A model generated the notes under the pieces. That model did not search any database and was not told the origin of the DNA. It worked only from the letters and a program-made list of their open reading frames with translations. A DNA stretch of 64,000 bases from Hyaloperonospora brassicae (lineage: Eukaryota; Oomycota; Peronosporomycetes; Peronosporales; Peronosporaceae), in assembly GCA_947650285.1 (NCBI GenBank), contig CANTFL010000529.1, positions 62,001 through 126,000 of the forward strand, written 5' to 3'. A program made the translations under genes and the position numbers. This document shows, one piece after another, positions 54,502 to 64,000 of the stretch (position 1 is its first letter; every line of letters starts with the position of its first letter).

Positions 54502-57208
54502 TTAATCACCCATATCAGCGTCCCCATCTTCACCTCCGCCCTCCTCGTCTTCATCGTCGCCTTCCTCCATATTCTCCTCTTCATCATCGGCGCCTTCCTC
54601 CTCGTCCTCGTCGTCCTCGTCCTCTTCATCGCCTTCTTCGCCCAGATCGGCGTCTTCGTCCTCGTCGTTTTCGTCTTCGCCATTAACGTTTTGATCATAA
54701 TGACAGCGACGTGGACCATCTAACACATTGCAATTCTCTTCGTCGTGAAAGTCGCCTCGAAACGTATTACATACGCGAAGTTTGCCCTGCTTGGTTCCGT
54801 ACAAGAAGCCCCCGCCGCATATTGGACTAAACAATGCTATATTTACATCATCCATTGCACTCTCCACGTGCGACAGCAGCGCCATATCTTCCCACCGATA
54901 TATACGTGTCACTCGGTGGACTGGGAACTCCGTCTCACTAGCACCACACAACGCACAAAGCATTAGTAACCAGCGAGATCAGCAGCCGAGACACTCGACT
55001 CAGCAACGCACCGTTGTATACGATCTCGAACACCATAGCCAAGCAGTACGTAAGCTGACGTCGGCGAAATTTTCACCGAAGTCACACCCCCTGCCGCTGT
55101 CTCAGCTAAGTGACACGTCTGAATGACACGACCAAGCTCTTCCGGATCGAGAGAGATCAATGCTAACCACGTTGACTGGTTCTCTGATGATAACCGCCCT
55201 CGGCGGTTGCGCTGGTTCCTAGTAAATCGTGTCCGACTCAGCGCAATATTGGGTCGAATCTGCGAATATCTCTGTTGGGGAACGGCTGCAGGAGCCGTAG
55301 CACTACGCGTTGGTTCAAGTGCCGCAGTGTAGCGCTGAATCCCATGGGGCGGGTGCAGTCGAGGCCGCACTCGTCGTATTTGCTGATTCATATATTGATC
55401 CATGGTGAGAGATAAATCTGCGGCGGCTGATTGCAACGCTGCCAGCATATTCGGTGTACCTGTGTGCATGCCGGAAACGGCCACAAGCCGAGGTGGCGGT
55501 GAACGAATCGGAAGCGACAATGGCATGGTCACTGGCAGAGTCTGCACGGAAACCGTACTTCCGCGCGTCCCGCGTGATACCGCACCGGAAGAGGAGCTGC
55601 TCTCGTTCGAAGCAGTAACTTGTGGGTTTGCTACAGAAACATCGCTCACGTCTTCGCTGGGGCTTGCTGCACCACCAGTCGACTCATTCGTCGCTGGGAC
55701 AGAAGAAAGTATCGTTTCCAAATCTGTAGTAGCTTCGTTTTCTGCTTCCATTTCCACCTCTTTTTCAGCTTGCCTCAGTGAGAAATCAGCACAAATTGCC
55801 AAGTATCGCCCGCAACGAGAAATGTCAAAGCCGCCGTCATTGTAGATAAGGGCATGCGATAGAATCACGCGGCTGTTGTTCATCGCTTTTTTCGTTAGCA
55901 GAGGCTCTGGTGATAACGCCCATGACGGATCGAAGTCCCACATAGTCAGTGTGACCGTAAGATCAGAAGGTGGGGCTTGGCCTTGTGGTCTCTAAACAAG
56001 TCGCAACACAGGCACAATGTCATCTATCAGTCTAGTGGCTAGTCAATAGTGTGTGTGGCTGCATGCTAGCGACGAACCACGTAGCGCTCGTTTGCTTCTC
56101 CAACCATGATGTTAGATGGATCTGGCAGAAAGGTGACGGAGCGTAACGTTTGGTAGCTAAACATTGCAATACGTGGGCAAGTATGCTGAAGACCAGTACA
56201 CAACATATCAGTCATCTCACACTCCTTACAGTGTCAAACCGAGCTTCTTCACCTGGTAATCCCACGTGTACACGCACGTTCCACTTGCGATTGCTAGAAT
56301 GTCGCCCGATGGATGAAAGGAAATCGAAATGATAGCATGACGAAGTGTGGACACATAGAGGCAGCGACCGGTCTCAATATCCCAGAACCTGTAAGCCGAA
56401 GTGCCAGTGCGTCATCATAAGTTCATCATAGCTTTACCGCGGGCCACCTCGATAACGCGTTCCGACGTACCGGACTTGAAATCCCAGACAACCTGAAGCC
56501 ACATAGCGTGGATCCGTGGGGTGAAACTTCACGCTCCACGGAGTTCGCGGGTGGCCAACTAACGTCTGCACGACAGATGCACGACATCAGGTTTTCGTAT
56601 GCAAGCAACGCTCCTATCTTGTAAGCTTCCCACCTGAATGACTTTGCCCGTTTCAATGCATATAATCTTCACGGTGTGATCTCCATGCGTCGAAGCAAAC
56701 GTTTTGCTGCATCACATACACCAATGGCACAAACAGAGCTTAGTCCATTGACACCTGCCAGACTCAGCCTGACACTCTTCTATCGATCGTTCTACCTCTC
56801 TACAAAAAGCACCTACCCGTCCGGACTGATAGCGATAGAAATCGTGGACTTAGTCGTCTGCGGTAACTCAAAGTACCGACTCTGATGCTGCAAAGGACAA
56901 GAGAGAGCGAGAAAACGGTCATTTGACTCGTCAGTCGCTTCTCGTCTCCAGATCGTCGACCAGGCAGTTTCGATTGCACTGCACCAACATACAGGAGGTA
57001 CCTTGAAAGCGCTTTCACCTTCGGCCCAAAAGTTTTCCTCCCGATCTTCTCCGACCGCTCGCACCGTCTTCTGTCGTCTAGCGCCACCGAACTCGCGCCG
57101 GAGCAAGACACAGGCGATGTTCTGCTGGTTCTTCGCACGGCGAAAGGAGTTGGGTACACCCGGAGGGTTCAGGTCCGCAGCGGCTCGTTGGCTCACTTTG
57201 GAGTCCAT
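54502..57208 (-). CDS. AMBRA1-like WD40 protein with acidic C-terminus
   Basis: Eight exons: 57208-57002, 56887-56817, 56706-56634, 56565-56471, 56388-56253, 56185-56081, 55991-about 55008, 54933-54502 (about 700 aa). N-terminal WD repeats are clear after splicing: SPDGKTFASTHGDHTVKI, then LVGHPRTPWSVKFHPTDPRY, VRFWDIETGRCLYV, SFHPSGDILAIASGTCVYTW. This start and order match AMBRA1, the autophagy and cyclin-D-degradation adaptor of CUL4-DDB1. A long Ser/Pro-rich middle lacks structure. The C-terminal part (DGGFDISRCGRYLAICAD, TSVKISPTSAYVLLGYG, LFSPICGGGFLYGTKQGKLRVCN) matches the split second half of the AMBRA1 propeller. The protein ends in ~75 residues almost entirely Asp/Glu, with Gly. 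The last intron is the weakest call (donor GTTGCT; branch-like TTACTAAT is present). Confidence 0.85.
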
Positions 57209-59153
57209 GGCGAAGACCTAGCGCCAAATAAGGGGAAAGAGAGAGAGAAAGATAAAAGAGAGAGGGAGAGAGAGAGAGAGTTGTCAAGAGCGTCAGAAAC
57301 AGCAGCAGCAGAAGCGGTTTGTGTCCACTACTACGTTCGTATAGCGAGAAGAAGAGCAGAGCGGAGACACGACATGGCGGCGACTCACCTTAGATCGACT
57401 GCACGACGACGGGCGAGAGCGGCGCTGTAGATAGTTCGGTGCGACTGCGATTGCTATTACTTCGACGACCGGTACGACGACTAGTACTACTACTACCTCT
57501 CGCGGGGAGATTGACTGCTGTTACACAATGGTCATAGGTCCCACCGCCGGATGGTGACGTGGGCTGTTTTTTCTGTCGTCAAACGTTGCGTACATTCGTG
57601 CAACTGTTGCTGACATGGCGGTATATCATTGAGTACAATGCGTCTTAAGACAAAATCCGACCTAGGACGGGAATTGAACCAGGCCAGCGGTGCAAGATGT
57701 TCAAGCCATAACTACATGTTTGTCCATGCAAACGAAAACGCTGATAGGCTCGACAGTGCGTTTGTTTGAACCACTGCGTGCCAGGTCAGCAATAGTGGGG
57801 CGACTCAACACACACTTCCCATGACCATGATCAACGCCTGGTGGCAGCTGGATTATTAATGCTGTAAAGGTCTAAGCAGCGAGTAAGAGCGGTATCACTT
57901 ACACATCAAAGTATCGCTACAATCGTGAAGTTCTCGCGATGGTTCCACGTGATGGTAGTCCATGTGGTGCCTGTAGCTCTAGCGCCAGCAGCAAACCTCA
58001 TCGGCTATAGTGCATGCACCCCGCAACTCGAGGCTGCTCTACGTCGACGAGCTGACTTCCACCCTCCCCGTTTCCACGAATCTGAGTCAAACTTCAGTGT
58101 GTTTACGCACCTACGTCCCTTGTTAATTCTATTTTTACGGCTTCGTATCACGGCATGAACCGTCGCGCTCTCTGTCGAATGACAACTGCTTCGGGCGATT
58201 TGATCGGTGAAAGACAGCACGTCATGAGCTCGCGCAGACTGGTTCCTTCTCTGACTCGATAGGGCACATGATTGTCCTGCGCACGGCTGTTCATGTTGGT
58301 CGTCAAGGGTCACGCGGCAACGATGTGGAAGAGAGCGTGCAGGAGCACAAGCTGCGGTCTACCGCAAGGTACAAGAGCGATCAGCTGTGTCTCTGCCGTA
58401 CCGCTCAAAATGATTATGGAGTAAACGCACTCAGATGCTGGCTCCCTAACTCACACAAGATGCCATTGTCCTTGGCGATGATTGTTGACAGCACGATGGA
58501 TACCTTGCGTAGACCGTCATTTTTATTTTCGACACACGAACAATGTTCAAGCTACCAACTCTTTCACGTGTATACCCTCGCCAAACGAGTTCCAATTCGT
58601 CAGCTCTTTCCTCGCTCGCACTTGAGCTCGATACTGTTGTTGACACAAGCCGCGTACTGACCATGAGGTTCTTGTCCACTACCGTACTTAAGAACATCAC
58701 CGAAATGAATTTATTGACCCGATCTGTCGATATGGCAACAAAGTTGGTATGTACATGCATGGTCGGAAACTTCTTGGCAGCAAAAGAGCGCCGAGTGCTG
58801 CTTGCGATCAATCTACCAGAGATTCAGAGCGCTCAGCTGGCAAGTTCGATCCCGCAGCTCCATTTCCCTTCGTTGCTCCTTTCCAAAATCTCCTCTACAA
58901 ACGGATATCAACAATTACGACGACCGACGTCCAAAAACGGCATGTTGCACTTGTAATGCAGCCACCCCGCGACCTGTCTCAGTCGTTGCGACGCACTCAC
59001 TAGAAAGAGCCAGGGCCCTATTCATAGCCGGCGGTCTATTAATAGCTCGCTGCCGCAAGATTGGGTTCACGGTGTTGTTCCGCCCAACGTGGAGCCAAAA
59101 GATCCGGTGCTGTCTGCAGTCAGAGAGCACACGCGCGACGAGGCGGCGCTCTC
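57209..59153. other. 1.9 kb divergent intergenic region
   Basis: Lies between the start codons of the AMBRA1-like and TUTase genes. A purine-rich GAGA run (57238-57280) is in the AMBRA1 5' leader. Open frames at 58268-58660 and 58543-58956 have no domain. A tRNA-like T-arm sequence near 57665-57685 does not fold as a tRNA. Confidence 0.45.
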
Positions 59154-61081
59154 ATGGGCGCGGCCAACAGCGTCTGTAAGCTCACGGTCGACAGCATCGC
59201 GCTGCTCGAGCAGCTCGAGCCCAACAGGGCCGAAGGGGCGGCCAAGCGCGCCGTGCGGCTCCGCGTGCAGGCGCTGCTCCAGCAGCAGTGGCCCACGTGC
59301 TGCGTGTTGCCTTTTGGATCGTCCGAAAGGTCGCCGGGCCGCAGCCCTAAGTCTGCGACACGCAGAGAAAACGTAACCGTTAATGTAACCCGTGCTGTGC
59401 TGTGGTGTACCTAAATGACTGCAGCAATCTCGGCTTTGGCGGATGCGACGTCGACCTGGGGATCTTTTTCCACGACGTCCGCGTCGACGCGCTCGGTGCG
59501 CTGCCGGCAGAGAAGCGCGTCGAGCTACTGACGACCGCGTGCGAGCGTCTGTCGCGCACGTTCCAAGTGCGGGCGTTTGTCCGCCGCGCGCGTGTACCGG
59601 TACTAAAGCTATGGGACCCCCAGCGAGAGGTACGTGGCCGTCTACGAACGAGTGGATAATGTACAGGTAAATGGATATCCTGTGATAGTGATGCAAGTGG
59701 GTCGTTGCTGTGTTGGCAGGTGGCGTGTGACGTGTGTGTGGGAAGCGGTAGCGCTCTGCTGAACACGGCGCTGCTCCGATACTATGGACGAGTGGATCCC
59801 CGTGTGCGGCCGCTGGTGTTTGCCGTCAAGTACTGGGCCAAGCAACGAGGAATCAACGACGCGGGCAATGGCACGCTGAGCTCTTACGGTGCGGCAAAAA
59901 GAGTTCGATTCCCGATCTGTTGGGCTCTCTCGTGGCCATTGGAACGTGCTGCTTGGTTTGCTCACGGGATGCCGGTGGCTATGCGTCATGTTTCTCTTCC
60001 GACAGGTTATACGCTATTGCTTATCTTCTACTTGCAGTCACAGTGCGCTCATATCCAGCTGCCAGCCGTGCACGCTGATTTCCAGGACCTGCAGTCGCAG
60101 ACCAACATCTGTGGGCTGCTCAAACAGCTGCACTCGGTCTCTACGGTGGACTTTCCGTCCACCTTTGGGACGTCCGCGGTGAACTCAGTTGGAGCGTTAC
60201 TTGCAGGTTTTTTCGACTTTTACGCACATCGCTTTAACTTCGAGCACGACGTGGTGAGCATTCGCACGGGAAGTGCCTTGTCGAAGACGACCAAGTGGAG
60301 CCACCCGGTATCTTGGCGAATGAGCATTGAAGATCCCTTCGAGTTGGCGCATGACGTGGGACGCGTTGTGTTCCACCGGAAGGGACATGATCTGATTCGG
60401 TCGGAGTTTGCACGCGCGAGTGATCTCTTGAGCGCAGATCGTCGTCTCGGGGACATTTGCGTATCCGACGAAACTTCGTGGGACCTCACGGCAACGTGCT
60501 ACATTTGCTACAGCAGGAGCCATCCTGCGCGGAGCTGCGACCAATGTGCACGTCAGCATTCAGCAGCTGGTAGCGGCTGCAACATGGTCTCACGCTTCTC
60601 GGACTGCTGGTATTGCGGACAGCTAGGTCACTACAAAGCAGAGTGCCCAATGCTCTTCTACCGCGACATCCCATGTCCTGTCGACGCAGCTAAATCGATC
60701 GTTGAGACCACCTCTGATCCGAGTCCGCCAACGTCTCTACCCGTTCCGATTCCAGTGTCTCCAGCTTCAACGACGGTGTCATTCCTCGTTTGCAAAGAGC
60801 GCCCCTGGGAGCGCGGCATGAGTCCGAGCAACTTGCTGATGCTTCGTCTATCTCGGAAGAAGAAGCGTGCACGTTACAGCTCTTCGTTGTCGACTATATC
60901 TTCTACGCAGACATCGCCATGGATCTGGTCATCGGGTGGTCTACCGCACGCAGAAAAGCGGCAAGAGCAGCAGAAACAAGAGCATTACCGTCGTGATCTT
61001 GCGCTTCTAGCGCGTAAGTTCGATGGCAGCAACGCTTGCTGCGGCACGCTGGAGGTTGGCAAGGTGCTCTGCTATTCGTAA
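59154..61081 (+). CDS. Terminal nucleotidyltransferase (TUTase / non-canonical poly(A) polymerase) with zinc knuckles
   Basis: Four exons: 59154-59329, 59425-59629, 59720-59888, 60006-61081 (541 aa). Such enzymes add uridines or adenines to RNA 3' ends. The catalytic signature is rebuilt by splicing: FGSSE joined to SNLGFGGCDVDLGIFF, giving GS and the DxD metal ligands (D67, D69). ARVPVLKLWDPQREVACDVCV supplies the third carboxylate region. KYWAKQRGINDAGNGTLSSYGYTLL is the typical central-domain motif of Cid1-like enzymes, and DPFELAHDVGR the PAP-associated tail. Two zinc-binding clusters follow: CYICYSRSHPARSCDQC and a CCHC knuckle CWYCGQLGHYKAEC. The third intron (117 bp) stays in frame if retained. 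ATG 59154 is the first in frame. Whether it prefers U or A cannot be told. Confidence 0.92.
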
Positions 61082-61648
61082 CACGGATACGCTCTTGTCG
61101 GTTGTCGTTTGAGTATATTTAGTAGCGATCGTTGCGAAAGCACACCTATCAAATGAAGTTCTGAGTCTTGCATCAGGTAAAAACTTTTGACATGTGAGCG
61201 ATATTGAGATTATTCGTGTCACCATTTGAGTGTTAACGTTAAAAAACTCTGTGCGTATTGTCTTTTATGTTGCGTGTTTAACTTACCTCATATGCTGCAA
61301 TTGTTTTGTGGGATGAAACACATCGCGACTCCCAACCATTGCTCTGCCAAAATGTGGTAAGACGAATGCTCGAGGACGCACTATCTCAACCATTTTTATG
61401 GCGCACCTGCTTCGAACTAATTGTAAGATCATGACGTGTTCCCCATTAACCATTGTACCTCGCCGAATGCACTGGCCAACTCTCTACCTTCCTCGAAGTC
61501 GTAGCAGGGTTTTCTGAGTACAATATGTGTAATGGGGGGAGCTTATCACATGTCATTATCACGAATTATGTCGATGTGAATATTATCTTAACTGCTAGTC
61601 ATTCTACAATATGACGCTTGTTTGTCAATGTTAAATGAATATTACCGT
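61082..61648. other. Intergenic, flank of copia element
   Basis: Nothing recognisable; AT-rich. The last five bases before the LTR (ACCGT, 61644-61648) would be one copy of the target duplication, but the other end lies outside the window. Confidence 0.4.
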
Positions 61649-61965
61649 TGTATGAAATACTCGGCGCCGCTCCACTTTTGGTTGAGACAGCAAAATTATA
61701 CGTTGGTAGTTAGTGGTATAACATCGTTCGTTTAAGTAGGATGCTTCATAATTAAAAATATCTTAATTGTATTATATATACAGCTGCACGTACCCCTGAC
61801 TCTGAGCAGTTTCTTGCTCAGATAATTATCTTCCTCTTCACGTGCCGTGGAATAATAGCGAAGTTAGATTTATTGTTTATCTCTCATTCATGTAAGCATA
61901 AGCAACGTGCTTGTAGCACGAGGAGGAACGCTTTCACGAGAAAAAAAGTCTTCAACCGTCATACA
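61649..61965 (-). repeat. 3' LTR of Ty1/copia element
   Basis: Read on the minus strand the block starts TGTATGA and ends TCATACA, a 7-bp terminal inverted repeat, directly after a purine-rich GGGTCGGTAGGAGGG tract (61980-61966). The position just beyond the pol end fits a copia 3' LTR of 317 bp. The partner LTR is outside the window. Confidence 0.75.
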
Positions 61966-62149
61966 CCCTCCTACCGACCCCATCAATCATCACTCATCAA
62001 TCAGTAGGTCGCACAATACTTGAAGTCACAGGTCACTCCCGGTTTCTCTTCTCGAGTCAGGAAATTAGACAGAAACGTGAGCTTTCTTTTCCAATAATGA
62101 GGCATTGCTCATACTTCCCCGAAACTCACGCTTTCAGTCCTCACGCGTC

Positions 62150-64000
62150 CTGATGTTTAATCATCACCGAAACACTTTTCACCCCTAGTTGCTGCCTCAA
62201 CCTTTCAGATCTGTGAGATCCGAGAGCTTTGGTGAAGATGTATGCAACATTGTCTTCGGTGGCGACATACTGGATCGCAAAAACCTTCTTTTCGATCATT
62301 TGTGCACTCTTGTTGCTTTTTTTGCGTACCGAATCGCTCCGTCGTAGTTGCCGATAGTGGAGCAGTGGAACAGAACGTTGCTTTGAATGTCTATTCGCAG
62401 TTCATCAGGTGCTTGCTTCAAGTTGAGCTCTGCAATTAGTTTGCGAGACCACATAAATTGCTCGACGCGCATGCTGCGGCAATGAGCTCCGAATCGCATG
62501 TATCATATGTTACGGCCTTTTGTGTCTTGCTCTTACACCGAAATCTCCATCCATTCAGTTGAAGAACAGAACCCGTCACTGATCGTGGGGTGTCCGGACA
62601 ACTTGCGTGGTAAACATCAATGTAGGCAAACACCTTTAAGTTATCTCTTGGTATAGCTTCGTCTCGACGATAGCACAGTCCGAATGTTCTTGTTTCGTGA
62701 AAATACCGAAGTACTCGATCCACTTTTTAATAATTCTCCGAAGTATACGCGTCTGTATGTCGACCAAGACTTCGCACTGCATTGGCGATATCCGGTCGGG
62801 TACACTTCACCAGATATTGTAGCTCACGAAATAACTCCCGATATGGTATGCGAACGTCATCAATCTTGGTGGTGTACGTCTTCGTCGTCATCTTGTCGTT
62901 TTGCTGTTGTGGTGACCGCAAGAAATTGGCTTGCTTCAACGAAATCGCGTCAGCATGCGATCAACGTATGCTGTCTGAGACAGACACAGCATCACGACAG
63001 GCTCGTACTTCACCTCCATATTGAGAAAGTACGATACGCGTCCGAGGTCCATTAACGCAAATCATCCACGCAAGTTGTCCACCACAACATCGATGCTGCT
63101 CGAAGTTCCTATAATCAGCATGTCATCAACATAGACAGTATCAAGAACAATCCGCCCTTTAACATATTTTGAGTACAATCCCACGTCAAATGCGCACCGT
63201 TGGAAACCGTGTTCCACCAAGCAAGCGTTCCAAGTCTGATACCCGAGCCTTGCCACCTTCTTCAGACCGCACAAATCTTTCTTCAATAGAAATAAACGTT
63301 CAGTGCCTTCATCGAAGGAGGTTGGTTGTTCCATATAGATGGTCACACCAGTCAACCAATTATTGAGAAACGCGGTTTCAACGTCGATGTGTCTTGCCTC
63401 AAGCGCTGTGACCATCGCAACCAGCAACATCAAGAGTATCGTTGGTATACGAACGAGGGGATAATGCATCATGTCGTATTCTAACCCCGCACGCTATTTA
63501 AAACCGTGAATAACAAGTCTGGCCTAGTAGCACACGATCTTGCCATTCTCATCCCTTTTGATACTAAGAACCCACCGCAAAGTGAGAACTTCTACTGGTC
63601 TTGACGTGTTGTTTTCTGGTCGATCCACGAGGATCCATGTGCTATTGCACAACAGAGAATCATACTCTGCTCGCATTGCCTCCTTCCACTATTGCCTCTG
63701 AGGTGATCCCAGGGCCCCTTCCACTGTGGTTAGTTCTTCTTCACTCATATCTTCTGCATCAACTGATAACTTCTCAGCCTGACACTTAATCGCGTTGAAC
63801 TTCTCGTAGGTTCTTCTGAAGTGATACTGGCCTTCGGCGGTTGTTGTGAATATGCTCTTCTTGTGCGTGCATGGGTTCGAGCTGACGCATTATCAGTTTG
63901 TGGTACTAATATTGTCAAGACAGTTTCCGCTGTTCCTTCACCTTCGCCCGTGAGTTGTGCAGTGATCCTGGTGTGATTGCCCCTCCACCACAAATACGTG
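62150..64000 (-). pseudogene. Copia pol: reverse transcriptase-RNase H, partial and broken
   Basis: RT motifs: RHIDVETAFLNNWL (the D-x-x-x-A-F-L-N copia box), LKKDLCGLKK, and YVDDMLIIG (catalytic DD) at 63472-63062. Then YRELFRELQYLVKCTRPDIANAV (62939-62727). RNase H: AYIDVYHASCPD, TYDTCDSELIAA (62723-62436), and the classical end YVATEDNVAYIFTKAL ... LRQQLGV near 62270-62165. The upstream 63993-63745 frame matches the Thr/Arg-rich linker before RT. Several frame changes and stops separate these pieces, so this copy is inactive unless sequence errors intervene. Confidence 0.88.

Larger units (their letters stand above)
61649..64000 (-). mobile_element. Ty1/copia retrotransposon, partial (runs off right edge)
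   Basis: Contains the 3' LTR, polypurine tract, RNase H and reverse transcriptase in the order expected for the minus strand. RT precedes the 3' end directly with no integrase behind it, which separates copia from gypsy. The 5' half of the element is beyond 64000. Confidence 0.88.

Noticed and set aside
56430..56500. Apparent frameshift in a WD repeat of the AMBRA1-like gene (a VVWDFKSG reading in another frame)
   Set aside because: The true frame ends at a GTACGT donor (56470-56465) and rejoins at 56388 as VRFWDIETG, so the gene is intact and the other reading is chance.
57655..57730. tRNA-like sequence on the minus strand (GGTTCAATTCC box)
   Set aside because: Only three of five T-stem pairs form and no matching 5' acceptor arm is present; it does not fold as a tRNA.
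1..64000. RXLR or Crinkler effector genes
   Set aside because: Looking through the translations I saw no signal peptide followed by an RxLR-EER or LxLFLAK arrangement. The secreted candidate at 14697-16023 has other domains.

Overview
The window looks like nuclear DNA of an oomycete, most likely Peronosporaceae (Phytophthora or a downy mildew). The evidence is short introns of roughly 60-120 bp, mostly with donors fitting GTRNGT; a GPCR fused to a phosphatidylinositol phosphate kinase, a typically oomycete architecture; a plant/protist-type proton-pumping pyrophosphatase; and chromovirus (Ty3/gypsy) and Ty1/copia retrotransposons. No bacterial operon logic, rRNA, convincing tRNA or CRISPR is visible. 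Species cannot be named from sequence alone.

Layout. 0.5-4.7 kb is a compact gene cluster: anamorsin/DRE2 (+), an AMSH-type deubiquitinase in 11 exons (-), and a VMA21-like V-ATPase assembly factor (+). After 3.4 kb of unassigned DNA come a KH-domain protein (8.1-9.3 kb, +) and a PhoD-like phosphatase (9.6-11.6 kb, +, seven exons). 14.7-18.0 kb holds a secreted CULT-MRH fusion protein (-), a tiny COX5C-like cytochrome oxidase subunit (-), and a membrane-anchored thioredoxin-fold protein (+). 19.9-22.2 kb is an intronless H+-pyrophosphatase; 25.0-26.4 kb an ER/Golgi-type nucleotide-sugar epimerase; 28.3-30.8 kb the GPCR-PIPK.

32.0-39.7 kb is one nearly full-length chromovirus with two LTRs about 99% identical. 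Its sense genes carry many stops, yet a 527-codon antisense frame is open. 39.7-52 kb is AT-rich and transposon-derived: an older related LTR, head-to-head gypsy relics, a 1.3 kb element with GGGGCATTTT arms and an internal GC-rich hairpin, and a 1.06 kb Mutator-type element with ~97 bp TIRs and an 8-bp target duplication that has captured the 5' part of an alpha-tubulin gene (a Pack-MULE).

The right end returns to genes: a myristoylatable TLDc (MEAK7-like) protein (+, 52.6-54.4 kb), an AMBRA1-like WD40 protein with an acidic tail (-, 54.5-57.2 kb), and a terminal nucleotidyltransferase (TUTase/non-canonical poly(A) polymerase) with zinc knuckles (+, 59.2-61.1 kb). The window closes with the 3' LTR and RT-RNase H end of a minus-strand Ty1/copia element running off the edge. 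Several genes touch endolysosomes, autophagy or acidification (AMSH, VMA21, H+-PPase, TLDc, AMBRA1), but they are dispersed and on both strands, so I infer no cluster function.
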